Positions 25,715 through 35,724 are shown, counted from the first letter of the stretch. The stretch: DNA of 64,000 nt from Streptomyces sp. MMBL 11-1 (GCF_028622875.1 NZ_CP117709.1:5459001-5523000); one strand, 5' to 3'. The notes: generated by a model from the sequence alone, not told the origin. Translations and numbers: made by a program.

Positions 25715-26476
25715 ATGGTAGGGGCTCCACTGGACACCACCAGAGCCGATAGGGGAGGTGCGGCTGCGCCTGTGGACCGGGGAGGGATGCTGCGGCGTCT
25801 CCTCAGGTCGGCCGGTGAGCCGAAATCCGTGACCAACATTGCTGACCGTTCTTCCGAAGACTCCGCACCGACCGCGACCTTCGCCTCTGATGCGGATTCT
25901 CAGGCGTGGACCCCGCCCTCATGGGAAGAGATCGTCAGCACGCACAGCGGCCGTGTGTACCGCCTCGCCTACCGGCTGACGGGAAACCAGCACGACGCCG
26001 AGGACCTGACCCAGGAGGTCTTCGTCCGGGTGTTCCGCTCGCTGTCGACCTACACGCCCGGCACCTTCGAGGGCTGGCTGCACCGCATCACGACCAATCT
26101 CTTCCTGGACATGGTCCGGCGCAAGCAGCGCATCCGCTTCGACTCGCTCGGCGACGACGCGGCCGAGCGCCTGCCGAGCCGTGAGCCGTCCCCGCAGCAG
26201 GTCTTCAACGACACCCACTTCGACGCCGACGTGCAGCAGGCGCTGGACACCCTCGCGCCCGAATTCCGGGCGGCCGTGGTCCTCTGCGACATCGAGGGCC
26301 TCAGCTACGAGGAGATCGCCGCGACCCTCGGCGTGAAGCTCGGCACCGTCCGCAGCCGGATCCACCGCGGTCGCTCGCACCTGCGCAAGGCGCTCAAGCA
26401 CCGTTCGCCCGAGGCGCGCGCCGAGCAGCGCTCCCTGGCGGACGCGGTCCTGGCAGGGGAGGGCGGAACGGCGTGA
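25715..26476 (+). CDS. sigE: ECF RNA polymerase sigma factor (SigE/Rv1221 orthologue)
   Basis: A 253-residue sigma-70 family ECF factor. Residues 1-70 are a disordered extension; region 2 follows ([53 protein letters not shown]), then region 4 ([40 protein letters not shown]). It directs the envelope-stress response and is held by the anti-sigma factor encoded next (GTGA overlap at 26473). This is the mycobacterial-type SigE and not the CseBC-controlled SigE of S. coelicolor. ATG 25715 has GAGG at 7 bp; a shorter start at MLRRLLRS or VTNIADRS is possible. Confidence 0.92.
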   Translation: MVGAPLDTTRADRGGAAAPVDRGGMLRRLLRSAGEPKSVTNIADRSSEDSAPTATFASDADSQAWTPPSWEEIVSTHSGRVYRLAYRLTGNQHDAEDLTQEVFVRVFRSLSTYTPGTFEGWLHRITTNLFLDMVRRKQRIRFDSLGDDAAERLPSREPSPQQVFNDTHFDADVQQALDTLAPEFRAAVVLCDIEGLSYEEIAATLGVKLGTVRSRIHRGRSHLRKALKHRSPEARAEQRSLADAVLAGEGGTA

Positions 26477-27531
26477 GCGGCACAGGACCCACCCCCGCGG
26501 AAGCGCATCTGGGGGACCGCCTCGCCGCGCTGGTCGACGGCGAGCTGAAACACGACGCCCGCGAGCGGGTCCTGGCCCACCTGGCGACCTGCGCCAAGTG
26601 CAAGGCCGAGGCCGATGCCCAGCGCCGCCTCAAGAGCGCTTTCGCCATGTCCGCCTCGCCCTCGCCCTCCGAGGGGTTCCTGGCCCGCCTGCAGGGCCTT
26701 CCCGGCGGTCCCGGCGGCGACGACACAGGCTCCGGCGGACCGTTCGGCGGCCGGAAGCCCTTCGCCGACGAGTTCTTCCCCGGGCTCCGGCCCCCCGGGG
26801 GCAGTACCCGCGCCGACACCGTGCCCTCCCCCCTGGACGGCTTCGGCTACCTCCCCGCCACCCACGGCTCCACCGCCGTGCTCCCCGGCGGCTCCGGTTC
26901 CGGTTCGCTCTTCCGCATACACGAGGTGGCCCGCGACGCGGACCGCTCGCCCTGGCGCGGGCGGCGCTTCGCGTTCGCCGCGGCCAGCGCCGTCTCCCTC
27001 GCCGCCATCGCGCTGGGCGGCACCCTGCCGATGGACTCCGGCCCCGAGCCCTCCCTGCGGGCCGAGGGCGCCGGGAACAACGCAACCCCCCTCGACGCCG
27101 CGACCCGCGCCGAGAACGGCGCGAAGGCGGTCAGCCGCCGGGGCGGTGGCGCCCTCGCGGTGACCGGCGACGGCCGGGCGCCCGAGCGGCCCGTGTCCGG
27201 CACGGCCCCCGCCGGGACGAACCGGGCGCCGTCGCTCAGTGCCGCGACACCGGTGGTTCCGGTCGCCACCCCTCCGGTGAACCGGCAGGGGCTGCCGACC
27301 GCCCCGCCGCTGTTCGGCGGCCAGGCGTCGAGCGGGCACCCCTTCACGCTCCCCGTGCTGAACGTGTCCGTGTCGCCACTGATACGCCCGACGATGTCCG
27401 GCACCCCGCTGCTGGCGGCGGCGCTCGGCAGTGGCGCCGGGCCGAAGACGGTCCCTTCCCCGGTCTCTCCGGGGCCGCCTCCGGGCTCGCCCGCCAACGA
27501 CCTGGCGAGCCCGCTTTCCCCCCGGCCCTGA
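26473..27531 (+). CDS. rseA: Zinc-type anti-sigma factor (RseA-like)
   Basis: A 352-residue membrane protein. The N-terminal anti-sigma domain (1-65) contains the HxxxCxxC zinc motif, H36-C40-C43 in [16 protein letters not shown] disordered Gly/Pro region leads to one membrane segment at about 163-185 ([20 protein letters not shown]) and a Pro-rich outer part. It would hold SigE at the membrane until proteolysis or zinc release. It is translationally coupled to sigE and followed by the HtrA gene, matching Rv1222. The outer part is longer than in mycobacteria. Confidence 0.88.
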   Translation: MSGTGPTPAEAHLGDRLAALVDGELKHDARERVLAHLATCAKCKAEADAQRRLKSAFAMSASPSPSEGFLARLQGLPGGPGGDDTGSGGPFGGRKPFADEFFPGLRPPGGSTRADTVPSPLDGFGYLPATHGSTAVLPGGSGSGSLFRIHEVARDADRSPWRGRRFAFAAASAVSLAAIALGGTLPMDSGPEPSLRAEGAGNNATPLDAATRAENGAKAVSRRGGGALAVTGDGRAPERPVSGTAPAGTNRAPSLSAATPVVPVATPPVNRQGLPTAPPLFGGQASSGHPFTLPVLNVSVSPLIRPTMSGTPLLAAALGSGAGPKTVPSPVSPGPPPGSPANDLASPLSPRP

Positions 27532-27620
27532 CCGGACCCTGCGCGGGGATTCGCAAACCTGGTTGAATTCCGGTGAGGGACGCCTCGGTGGGGCGTACAG
27601 AGGCCAGTTGTGGGGAGAGC

Positions 27621-29528
27621 ATGGACGACGGGAAGCCCACCGGGCCGCAGGCGAAGTGGTGGAGCCGCCCCAGGGCGGGGCGCGCCGACCGTACGGAGCC
27701 GGACAGCGGGCCGGCCCCGGCGGACGCTCCGTCGGCGGAGGACCAGGACCGCGAGCCGGCAGCCCCGGCCGCGGACGTGGCCCAGGCCCAGGTGGCCCAG
27801 GCCCAGGACGTGACCCGGGTCGCGGACGTGCCCCCCGGCACGACCTCGGTTCCGGCTCCGACCTCGGTTCCGGCTCCGGCTCCGGCCTCGGTTCCGGCTC
27901 CGGCCCCGGAGCCCTCCGACCCCTCGGGCCGGCCCGAGGGGCACGGTGGCCAGGAGATCCCGAGCCCGCGCCCGTCCGGGCCCCCGCTCCACGAGCCCGA
28001 CGAGTACAGCACCCCGCCCTACGGCGGCCCCGGCCCCTGGGCGCCCGCCCCGCCCGTACAGCGGCCCACCCCGGCCCACGGCACCGTCGTACCGCCGGGA
28101 GCCGGAGCCCCGCCCCCGCCGTACGCGGGGACGAACGGCGCCCCCATCCAGGCCCCCGCGCCCGCCGACGGCTTCACGCCCCCGGGGCCCCACGCGCCTG
28201 ACCCGCACACGACGGCCCCCGGGGCCCATCAGGCCCACGTACCGCTGCCGCCGCAGGGAGCCCCCGAGCATCAGACGCGGCACCCCGCACCGCAGCCCGC
28301 GCCGCAACCGCACGCACAGCAGCACACGCAGTGGCTCCAGTACGACCCGTGGGGTGCTCCGGGACAGCCGCTGACCCGGCCGGGACCCCCCGACGGCGCA
28401 GAGCCCGGCCGCCGGAAGAAGGGCCGGGGCGGGGCGTTCATGGGAGTTCTCCTGCTCACCCTGGTCGCCGGCGGCATCGGCGGCGGCGTCGGCGCGTACA
28501 TCGAGCGCAACGGCGGCCTGACCACCGTCGAGCTGCCACAGGCGGGCCGCGACACCGGCGGCCGGGCCCCCGACAGCGTCGCGGGCATCGCCGCCAGCGC
28601 CCTGCCCAGCGTGGTCACCCTGCACGTCAGCGGCACCGCCGAGTCCGGCACGGGCACCGGCTTCGTCCTCGACGGCCGGGGCCACATCCTCACCAACAAC
28701 CACGTCGTCGCCCCGGCCGGGGCCGGCGGGGACATCACCGTGACATTCAGCAGCGGCGAGACGGCGTCCGCTGAGCTCGTCGGCAAGGACAGCGGCTACG
28801 ACCTCGCGGTCGTCAAGGTCCGCGGGGTGTCCGGGCTCAAGCCCCTGCCCCTGGGCAACTCCGACAACGTCCAGGTCGGCGACCCGGTGGTGGCCATCGG
28901 CGCCCCGTTCGACCTGTCCAACACGGTGACCTCGGGCATCATCAGCGCCAAGCAGCGGCCGATCACCGCGGGCGGCGAGAAGGGCGACGGCAGCGACATC
29001 AGCTACGTCGACGCCCTCCAGACCGACGCCCCGATCAACCCGGGCAACTCCGGCGGACCGCTGGTCGACACCCAGGCCCACGTCATCGGCATCAACAGCG
29101 CCATCCGCGCGGCCGACAGCGCCCGGGGCCCCGAGGCGGGCGGCCAGTCCGGCTCCATCGGGCTCGGCTTCGCGATACCCATCAACCAGGGCAAGCGCGT
29201 CGCCGAGGAGCTGATCAGCACCGGCAAGGCCACCCACCCGGTCATCGGCGTCACGCTGGACATGAAGTACACCGGCGACGGGGCCAAGGTCGGCACGAAG
29301 GGCGCCGACGGCGCGCCCGCCGTCGCCAAGGACGGACCCGCGGCCGAGGCGGGCATCGAGTCCGGCGACATCATCACCCAGGTCCAGGGCCAGCGGGTGC
29401 ACAGCGGTGAGGAGCTGATCGTGAAGATCCGGGCCCACCGCCCCGGCGACGAGCTCGACCTCAAGCTGACCCGCGGCGGCGAGGAGCGGACGGTGACCCT
29501 CACGCTCGGCTCGGCGAGCGGCACGTGA
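27621..29528 (+). CDS. htrA: HtrA/DegP-like membrane serine protease with PDZ domain
   Basis: A 635-residue protein. Residues 1-270 are a Pro-rich cytoplasmic region with Val-Pro-Ala-Pro repeats; one membrane segment lies at about 271-293 (FMGVLLLTLVAGGIGGGVGA). The trypsin-like domain has the triad His in LTNNHVVAP (~360), Asp in YDLAVVKV (~394) and Ser in NPGNSGGPLV (~477). A PDZ domain occupies about 540-630 (AGIESGDIITQVQGQRV). It performs protein quality control outside the membrane and, in mycobacteria (Rv1223), belongs to the SigE envelope-stress set. ATG 27621 is chosen by GGGAGAGC. Confidence 0.92.
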   Translation: MDDGKPTGPQAKWWSRPRAGRADRTEPDSGPAPADAPSAEDQDREPAAPAADVAQAQVAQAQDVTRVADVPPGTTSVPAPTSVPAPAPASVPAPAPEPSDPSGRPEGHGGQEIPSPRPSGPPLHEPDEYSTPPYGGPGPWAPAPPVQRPTPAHGTVVPPGAGAPPPPYAGTNGAPIQAPAPADGFTPPGPHAPDPHTTAPGAHQAHVPLPPQGAPEHQTRHPAPQPAPQPHAQQHTQWLQYDPWGAPGQPLTRPGPPDGAEPGRRKKGRGGAFMGVLLLTLVAGGIGGGVGAYIERNGGLTTVELPQAGRDTGGRAPDSVAGIAASALPSVVTLHVSGTAESGTGTGFVLDGRGHILTNNHVVAPAGAGGDITVTFSSGETASAELVGKDSGYDLAVVKVRGVSGLKPLPLGNSDNVQVGDPVVAIGAPFDLSNTVTSGIISAKQRPITAGGEKGDGSDISYVDALQTDAPINPGNSGGPLVDTQAHVIGINSAIRAADSARGPEAGGQSGSIGLGFAIPINQGKRVAEELISTGKATHPVIGVTLDMKYTGDGAKVGTKGADGAPAVAKDGPAAEAGIESGDIITQVQGQRVHSGEELIVKIRAHRPGDELDLKLTRGGEERTVTLTLGSASGT

Positions 29529-29647
29529 CGGCCACCGCGAGGTACCGCCCGGACACCTTCGACAGGTACCTTTGAGCGGTCCGGGCAGCTGGGAGACCCG
29601 GGCCGCGATCGCACGGAGAAGACGCGGAGAACACGAGGAGCAACAAG

Positions 29648-30148
29648 GTGTTCAATGACATAGGCGCACTGGAGCTGTTGACGCTCGGGGTGCTGGCCGT
29701 GCTGGTCTTCGGCCCCGACAAGCTGCCCAAGCTGATCCAGGACGTCACGCGCACCATCCGTAAGATCCGCGAGTTCTCGGACAGCGCCAAGGAAGACATC
29801 CGCTCGGAGCTGGGCCCGCAGTTCAAGGACTTCGAGTTCGAGGACCTCAACCCCAAGACGTTCGTCCGCAAGCAGCTGATGGACGGCAACGACGACCTGG
29901 GGCTGAAGGAGATCCGCGAGAGCTTCGACCTGCGCAAGGACCTGGCCGACGTCACCGACGCGGTCAACGGGCGCGCCCCGGCCGCGTCCGATACCGCCAA
30001 CAGTGCGGCGAACGGCTCGGCGGGCGCGGCGGCGGACGGCGCGACGACCAGCCTCACCAAGACCGGCGACACCGCTCCTGACCTGCTCAAGAAGGCCCCG
30101 CAGCAGGACCGTCCCGAGCGCCCGCCGTTCGACGCGGACGCCACCTGA
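29648..30148 (+). CDS. tatB: Sec-independent translocase component TatB
   Basis: A 166-residue protein with the N-terminal membrane helix and hinge MFNDIGALELLTLGVLAVLV then FGPDKLPKLIQDVTRTIRKI, an amphipathic helix and a long polar tail. It acts with TatC as receptor for folded Tat substrates. GAGGAGCAACAAG precedes GTG 29648. Position after htrA is the conserved Rv1223-Rv1224 order. Confidence 0.93.
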   Translation: MFNDIGALELLTLGVLAVLVFGPDKLPKLIQDVTRTIRKIREFSDSAKEDIRSELGPQFKDFEFEDLNPKTFVRKQLMDGNDDLGLKEIRESFDLRKDLADVTDAVNGRAPAASDTANSAANGSAGAAADGATTSLTKTGDTAPDLLKKAPQQDRPERPPFDADAT

Positions 30149-30273
30149 CCCCGGTCAATCCCGACTCGCCCGGACGGTATGGCTATTCTCCATCTGTCCG
30201 GTTGCGAGGATGCCCAAGCCCGCGGGGGGCGGGCCGCTCCGGATCATGACTGATCGAGGAGGCGGCCGCGCAG

Positions 30274-30933
30274 ATGGAGACGACGAGTCGGATTGATACG
30301 GACGGTGTCCCGGGCACGGCCACGGCGGAGGAGGTACCGGCGAAGCGGCGTACCGTCGACGGTTACCGGGAAGCGACCTTCCCCTGGTACGGGCTGGACG
30401 AGGCCTTCACCGGCCCGCGCTGGCTGATGCAGGTCGGCACCGCGGCGGACGGCACGGTGCAGCACGGCGCGACGGGGCACGGTGACGAGCCCTCGGTGAA
30501 GTCGGACGGCTCCTCCGACAAGGAGCGGTTCGCGGCGGTGATCACTGTGGCCGCGAGTCCGGTGAGACGCAGCGGTGACGGTACGGGCGTGCTGGACGCC
30601 ACCACGGTGTCCTCGGCGGCCTGGCTCGCGGGCTCCGGCCTGCTGGCGTACACGTGGCCGCCGCAGATGGACCACACCCTGCGCGACGACTGGCTGGACC
30701 AGCAGACCGAGACGGCGTTCACCCTCGCCGACGACCTCGGCAGCGCGCCCTGGTCGACGCTCTCCCTCCCGGTGGACGGCGTGCCGGTGGAGTTCCACTA
30801 CCGCGAGTCCGAGTTCGGCTGGATCCTCGCCGGGTCCGCCCACGAGGGCGTGCACATCGGGGCGTACGGGCGGGGGATGAGCGCGTACGGTCTCGGCTTC
30901 GCGGCCATCAAGGACATCGAGACGTACGCGTAG
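30274..30933 (+). CDS. Conserved hypothetical Streptomyces protein
   Basis: A 219-residue soluble protein with no motif I can assign. The N-terminus contains PWYGLDEAFTGPRWLMQVG, and the C-terminus VEFHYRESEFGWILAGSAHE and VHIGAYGRGMSAYGLGFAAI, giving a compact beta-rich appearance. GGAGG precedes ATG 30274. Its last codons are the first copy of the 30-bp tandem repeat. It lies between tatB and the convergent mrp. Confidence 0.75.
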   Translation: METTSRIDTDGVPGTATAEEVPAKRRTVDGYREATFPWYGLDEAFTGPRWLMQVGTAADGTVQHGATGHGDEPSVKSDGSSDKERFAAVITVAASPVRRSGDGTGVLDATTVSSAAWLAGSGLLAYTWPPQMDHTLRDDWLDQQTETAFTLADDLGSAPWSTLSLPVDGVPVEFHYRESEFGWILAGSAHEGVHIGAYGRGMSAYGLGFAAIKDIETYA

Positions 30934-31039
30934 CGACGCGGCAGGGCGGGGACGTACGCGCAGCGACGCGGCAGGGCGGGACGTACACGCGGCGACGCGA
31001 CGGGGCAGGACGTACGACGTAGCGACGCGACAGGGCGGG
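30921..31039. repeat. Four imperfect 30-bp tandem repeats across a gene end
   Basis: GACGTACGCGTAGCGACGCG-type units start at about 30921, 30951, 30980 and 31009. The first contains the stop codon of the gene ending at 30933; the last runs into the hairpin at 31031. Changes between copies suggest old duplications. Confidence 0.85.
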
Positions 31040-31063
31040 CCGGATGACCACCGGCCCGCCCTG
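31031..31063. terminator. 13-bp hairpin between convergent genes
   Basis: Arms 31031-31043 and 31051-31063 are perfect with a 7-base loop. It separates the rightward hypothetical gene and the leftward mrp. Confidence 0.85.
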
Positions 31064-31080
31064 TACCGTCCCGACAGGCG

Positions 31081-32214
31081 TCAGAACTTGTTGCGCGGGG
31101 TGATCCCCAGCGACATGCCCGACAGGCCGCGCTGACGGCCGCCCAGCTTCTGTGCGATCGACCGCAGCGCGCTGCCGGCCGGGGAGTCGGGGTCGGACAG
31201 GACGACCGGCTTGCCCTCGTCGCCGCCCTCGCGCAGCCGTACGTCGATCGGGATCGAGCCGAGCACCGGCACCTCGGCGCCGACCGTGCGGGTCAGCCCC
31301 TCGGCGACCCGTGCGCCGCCGCCCGAGCCGAACACGTCGACCATCTCGTCGCAGTGCGGGCACGGCATGCCCGACATGTTCTCCACCACGCCGACGATCT
31401 TCTGATGGGTCTGCACGGCGATCGAACCGGCCCGCTCGGCCACCTCGGCCGCCGCCTGCTGCGGGGTCGTGACCACCAGGATCTCCGCGTTCGGCACGAG
31501 CTGCGCCACCGAGATCGCGATGTCGCCGGTGCCCGGCGGCAGGTCCAGCAGCAGGACGTCCAGGTCGCCCCAGTACACATCGGCGAGGAACTGCTGGAGC
31601 GCCCGGTGCAGCATCGGACCGCGCCAGACCACGGGCGTGTTGCCCGGGGTGAACATGCCGATGGAGATGACCTTCACGCCGTGCGCGGACGGCGGCATGA
31701 TCATGTTCTCGACCTGGGTGGGCTTGCCGTCCGCACCGAGCATCCGGGGCACGCTGTGCCCGTAGATGTCCGCGTCCACGACGCCGACCTTCAGCCCGTC
31801 GGCCGCCATCGCCGCGGCGAGGTTCACCGTCACCGACGACTTGCCGACACCGCCCTTGCCGGAGGCGACCGCGTACACCCGGGTCAGCGATCCGGGCTGG
31901 GCGAAGGGCACCTCCCGCTCGGCGGTGGAGCCGCGCAGCGAGCTCGCCAGCTCCTTGCGCTGCTCGTCGCTCATGACGTCGAGGGTCACCTCGACCCGCG
32001 AGACGCCCTCGACCCGGGCGACCGCCTCGGTCACGTTCCGGGTGATCGTTTCGCGCATCGGACAGCCGGAAACCGTGAGATACACCGTGACAGCCACTAC
32101 ACCGTCAGGATCGATCTCGACCGATTTCACCATGCCCAGCTCGGTGATCGGGCGGTGGATCTCCGGGTCGTTCACTGTCGACAGTGCCTCAAGCACCGCG
32201 TCTTCCGTAGCCAT
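31081..32214 (-). CDS. mrp: Mrp/NBP35-type iron-sulfur carrier ATPase
   Basis: A 377-residue protein. The N-terminal 100 residues form a MIP18 (DUF59) domain (STVNDPEIHRPITELGMV). The P-loop domain has the deviant Walker A ASGKGGVGKSS, GVVDADIYGHSVPRML and DLPPGTGDIAISV. Cys pair MSGMPCPHCDE binds the carried cluster. It loads Fe-S clusters onto client proteins. Equivalent to Rv1229c. The start MATEDAVLEA at 32214 is chosen by homology; upstream lies the DUF1003 gene 43 bp away. Confidence 0.93.
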   Translation of the reverse strand: MATEDAVLEALSTVNDPEIHRPITELGMVKSVEIDPDGVVAVTVYLTVSGCPMRETITRNVTEAVARVEGVSRVEVTLDVMSDEQRKELASSLRGSTAEREVPFAQPGSLTRVYAVASGKGGVGKSSVTVNLAAAMAADGLKVGVVDADIYGHSVPRMLGADGKPTQVENMIMPPSAHGVKVISIGMFTPGNTPVVWRGPMLHRALQQFLADVYWGDLDVLLLDLPPGTGDIAISVAQLVPNAEILVVTTPQQAAAEVAERAGSIAVQTHQKIVGVVENMSGMPCPHCDEMVDVFGSGGGARVAEGLTRTVGAEVPVLGSIPIDVRLREGGDEGKPVVLSDPDSPAGSALRSIAQKLGGRQRGLSGMSLGITPRNKF

Positions 32215-32257
32215 ACGGACGATGTTACGGCGCGGAGTGCTACGGGCGGGTAGCTCT

Positions 32258-32818
32258 TCAGCGGTCGCCTTCGTCACTCTCGGCCGGGGACAGCACCTGG
32301 CGGTCCTCCATGTCCCTCACCATGTCCTGGAGTTCCGAGCGGATCCAGTCCCGGGTGGCGACCTCGCCCAGGCCCATGCGCAGGGCCGCGATCTCCCGCG
32401 TCAGGTATTCGGTGTCGGCGATGGAGCGCTCGTTCTGCTTGCGGTCCTGCTCGTGCGTGACCCGGTCGCGGTCGTCCTGCCGGTTCTGCGCGAGGAGGAT
32501 CAGCGGCGCGGCGTACGAGGCCTGGAGCGACAGCATCAGCGTCAGGAAGATGAACGGGTACTGGTCGAAGCGCAGCTCCCTGGGCGCGAAGATGTTCCAC
32601 AGCACCCAGACGATGATGATCAGCGTCATCCAGACGATGAACCGCCCGGTCCCCAGGAACCGCGCGATCCGTTCCGAGAACCGGCCGAACGCCTCCGGGT
32701 CGTACTCCGGCAGCAGCCGCCGACGCGGGTCCTTCGGCTGGTCCAGCCGGGTGCGCGGGGGCCTCACCAGGCCCGAGGCGCCGGTCGACGCCGCCTTCGC
32801 CCGCTCGTCACCCGCCAT
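32258..32818 (-). CDS. DUF1003 membrane protein
   Basis: A 186-residue protein with two membrane helices (RFIVWMTLIIIVWVLWNIF and YPFIFLTLMLSLQASYAAPL) and a charged coiled-coil C-terminus containing NRQDDRDR, the family's hallmark. Function unknown, often near magnesium transport genes. It overlaps the upstream MgtE-N/CBS gene by 11 bp. Confidence 0.9.
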   Translation of the reverse strand: MAGDERAKAASTGASGLVRPPRTRLDQPKDPRRRLLPEYDPEAFGRFSERIARFLGTGRFIVWMTLIIIVWVLWNIFAPRELRFDQYPFIFLTLMLSLQASYAAPLILLAQNRQDDRDRVTHEQDRKQNERSIADTEYLTREIAALRMGLGEVATRDWIRSELQDMVRDMEDRQVLSPAESDEGDR

Positions 32819-34094
32819 GACCGATCCCCTCCTCCCCGTGCAGATCCGTCTCGCGCCAGTCGTCCGGCAGCAGGTGGTCCAGGACGTCGTCCACGGTCAC
32901 CGCGCCCAGCAGCGAACCGGTCTCGTCGACGACGGGCACCGAGACCATGTTGTACGCGGCGAGATAGCTGGTGACCGTCGGCAGCGGGGTGTCCGGCGAC
33001 AGCGGCACCAGGTCGCTGTCGACGATCGAGCTGACCAGGGTGAACGGCGGATCGCGCAGCAGCCGCTGGAAGTGCACCGTGCCCAGGTACTTCCCCGTCG
33101 GGGTGTCGTCGGGCGAGCGGCACACGTACACCTGCGCGGCGAGCGCCGGGGACAGGTCCGCCTGCCGCACCCGGGCCAGCGCGTCGGCCACCGTGGCGTC
33201 GGGCAGCAGCACGATCGGCTCGGTCGTCATCAGGCCGCCCGCAGTCCGCTCCTCGTACGACAGCAGACGGCGGACATCGGCGGCGTCGTCCGGCCGCATC
33301 AGCGCCAGCAGCCGCTCCTTGTCCTCCTCCGGCAGCTCGGAGAGCAGGTCGGCCGCGTCGTCGGGGTCCATCGCCTCCAGGACGTCGGCGGCCCGCTCCT
33401 CGGCGAGCTTGCCGATGATCTCCACCTGGTCGTCCTCGGGCAGCTCCTCCAGGACGTCGGCGAGCCGGTCGTCGTCCAGGGCGGCGGCGACCTCCGCCCG
33501 GCGTTTCGGCGAGAGGTGGTGCAGGGCGTTCGCCACATCGGTGGGCCGCAGCCGCTCGAACGTGGCGACCAGACTCTCCGCACCCTGGCCGTGCTCCTCC
33601 AGCGAGAAACCGCTGACCGCCGACCATTCCACCGTCAGGGTCTCGCCCTTGCGGCGCAGCGCCCCGCCGCGCCCCTTGCGGACGAAGTACTTGTCGATCT
33701 CCCAGTCGCGGCGGGCCGGCAGCTGCTGGATGGCCACGTCCAGGACGGTGACCTCCTCGCCGTCCTGGTCCTGGCCGTCCAGCAGCCGCACCCGCCGGTC
33801 CAGGAACTCGCCGAGGACGAGACGTTCGGTGGGCCGCTGTTCGAAGCGCCGCATGTTGACGACGCCCGTGGTGATGACCTGGCCGGACTCGACGCCCGTC
33901 ACCCGGGTCATCGGCAGGAAGATCCGCCGACGGCTGATCACCTCGACCACCAGGCCCAGGATGCGCGGCGGGCGTCCGCCGACCCGCAGCATCGCCACCA
34001 GATCACGGACCCGGCCGACCTGGTCCCCGTTCGGGTCGAAGACGGGTACGCCGGACAGGTGCGAGACGAAGACCCTGGGGGTGACTGCCGCCAT
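32808..34094 (-). CDS. MgtE N-domain and CBS protein without a channel
   Basis: A 428-residue cytosolic protein. A PRC-barrel-like start (FVSHLSGVPVFDPNGDQVGR) is followed by the MgtE N superhelix (RRAEVAAALDDDRLADVLEE, LEAMDPDDAADLLSELPEED) and two CBS domains (~290-415). No MgtE membrane domain follows, so this is probably a magnesium-sensing regulatory protein and not a transporter. It shares an operon with the DUF1003 gene and mrp. ATG 34094 is chosen because the barrel starts there. Similar to Rv1232c. Confidence 0.88.
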   Translation of the reverse strand: MAAVTPRVFVSHLSGVPVFDPNGDQVGRVRDLVAMLRVGGRPPRILGLVVEVISRRRIFLPMTRVTGVESGQVITTGVVNMRRFEQRPTERLVLGEFLDRRVRLLDGQDQDGEEVTVLDVAIQQLPARRDWEIDKYFVRKGRGGALRRKGETLTVEWSAVSGFSLEEHGQGAESLVATFERLRPTDVANALHHLSPKRRAEVAAALDDDRLADVLEELPEDDQVEIIGKLAEERAADVLEAMDPDDAADLLSELPEEDKERLLALMRPDDAADVRRLLSYEERTAGGLMTTEPIVLLPDATVADALARVRQADLSPALAAQVYVCRSPDDTPTGKYLGTVHFQRLLRDPPFTLVSSIVDSDLVPLSPDTPLPTVTSYLAAYNMVSVPVVDETGSLLGAVTVDDVLDHLLPDDWRETDLHGEEGIGHGG

Positions 34095-34345
34095 CCTGGG
34101 CCTCCCTCGTCCGTCCGTGTCCGCCGTGTCGTCACGTTCTTCGCGGCCGCCCACGCCCGACGGTCCCGGCCCGACGCCGACGCCGCCGACCAGCGGATCT
34201 CGCCGGTTCGCCGGGATCAGGCTAGCCCGTACCGCCGCACCGCGCCCCGGAGGACCCGTCCGTACGGCTGGCTGCCGGACGGTGCGCGCCACCCGGGTAC
34301 GCTGCCGTCTGCCACCCCTGATCGCCGTCGAGAGGCAGTGCGCCC

Positions 34346-35116
34346 GTGACCTCTTTCGCCCCGGCCGTGCGGAACCATCGCCGGACCGCCCTCGCTCTCG
34401 TGCTGTGCGGAGGGCTCACCGCGGCCCTGGCCGCCTGCGGCACGGAGGAGGACCCGGACAAGGGGACCAACGGCGTCGCCAGACTCTCCGCCGCCGAGAT
34501 CGACGAGAAGGCCAGAGCGGCGGCCGAAGCGGCGAGTGCCGTACGCCTGACGGGCACGCTCGTCAGCAAGGGCGGCACCTACCGGCTGGAGATGAAGCTC
34601 AACGCGGAGGGCGGCATGGGCTCGGTGACCTCCAAGAAGCAGAGCTTCGCCCTGCTGCGGGTCGACGACGAGCTCTATCTGAAGGCGCCCGCCGAGTTCT
34701 GGACCCACGAGGAGAGCGGCGGCGGCGAGGGCGGGTCCTCCGACGTGGCGGCCGCCGACAAGCTGGGCGGCAAGTACGTGAAGGTCCCCGAGGGCGACCC
34801 CAGCTACCGCCAGCTGCGCGGCTTCACCGACAAGAAGGTCCTGCTCGACGGGCTGCTCGCGCTGAACGGAAAGGTCAGCAAGGGCGGCCGGGACACGGTC
34901 GCCGGGCAGCGCACCATCCAGATCCTGGGCGGCAAGGGCGAGGGCGGGGCGTTCGACGTCTCGCTGGAGGACCAGCCGTATCCGGTCCGGGTGGCCCGGG
35001 GCGGCGGCGGGGGTACGGTCACGCTGGCCGACTGGGGGCAGGCCTTCCCCCTGGAGGCGCCCCAGGAGGACGACACCGTCGACTACGGCGGCCAGCTCCC
35101 CAAGTCCTCCGGCTGA
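34346..35116 (+). CDS. Lipoprotein, LppX/LprG-like or DUF-type
   Basis: A 256-residue lipoprotein with a signal peptide ending in the lipobox LAAC (ALAACGTEEDP), then a polar region and a beta-rich domain (VRLTGTLVSKGGTYRLEMKL, LLRVDDELYLKAPAEFW). The fold resembles LolA-like/LppX carriers. GAGAGG precedes GTG 34346. Divergent from the MgtE-N/CBS gene. Confidence 0.82.
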   Translation: MTSFAPAVRNHRRTALALVLCGGLTAALAACGTEEDPDKGTNGVARLSAAEIDEKARAAAEAASAVRLTGTLVSKGGTYRLEMKLNAEGGMGSVTSKKQSFALLRVDDELYLKAPAEFWTHEESGGGEGGSSDVAAADKLGGKYVKVPEGDPSYRQLRGFTDKKVLLDGLLALNGKVSKGGRDTVAGQRTIQILGGKGEGGAFDVSLEDQPYPVRVARGGGGGTVTLADWGQAFPLEAPQEDDTVDYGGQLPKSSG

Positions 35117-35152
35117 GCCGACCGGGGCCGCTCACCTTTTGCGGGGCCTGGC

Positions 35153-35689
35153 TCAGCGCTTCCCGCGACGCTTCAGCAGCAGCCGGGGGAGCGCCGCCGG
35201 AGCCGGCTGCCGGGTGGTGGCCCCGGTCGGCAGGGGAACGGCCGCCAGCGAGGTCTCCGGCAGCGAGGTGCTGACGGTGCGGGGCGTCAGCCGCACCACG
35301 GTGCACTCGCGCGCCCACCGTTCCGTCATCGACTCGGCGTCCGGCGCGTTCAGCCGCTTGCCCTTCAGCTCGGCGACCGCCGCCTCCCACTCCTCGGAGC
35401 GCGGCGGCAGGAAACGCACCGCCGCACCCCAGGCGACGATCCGGCCGCCCTTGTCCTTGCTGCGTACGGTCACCTCGGCGCGGCCGCCGTCGGCCAGGCC
35501 CTCGGGCAGCGGCTGCTCACCGGGCCCGCCGCCGACCAGGTGCGCCGCGCCGTCGTGCCAGACGTGCCAGACGGCGCGGGCCGGCCCGTCGCCCCGCACC
35601 CAGACGAGACCGGACTTCTTCGTGGCCTCCTCGACGAGGGCCCTCTCCAGCAGGTCGGCGGCGGCATCGGGCGCGACGGCGTCAGTCAT
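35153..35689 (-). CDS. Conserved hypothetical protein
   Basis: A 178-residue soluble protein with a split-barrel look: LVWVRGDGPARAVWHVWHDG, AEVTVRSKDKGGRIVAWGAA, and a basic C-terminal tail PRLLLKRRGKR. No recognised domain; the first half resembles pyridoxamine-phosphate-oxidase-like barrels only weakly. It is convergent with the lipoprotein gene and lies 35 bp after corA in the same direction. Confidence 0.72.
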   Translation of the reverse strand: MTDAVAPDAAADLLERALVEEATKKSGLVWVRGDGPARAVWHVWHDGAAHLVGGGPGEQPLPEGLADGGRAEVTVRSKDKGGRIVAWGAAVRFLPPRSEEWEAAVAELKGKRLNAPDAESMTERWARECTVVRLTPRTVSTSLPETSLAAVPLPTGATTRQPAPAALPRLLLKRRGKR

Positions 35690-35724
35690 GGGCGCGAGCT
35701 TACTCAGGGCCCGCCCCGCGGTGT

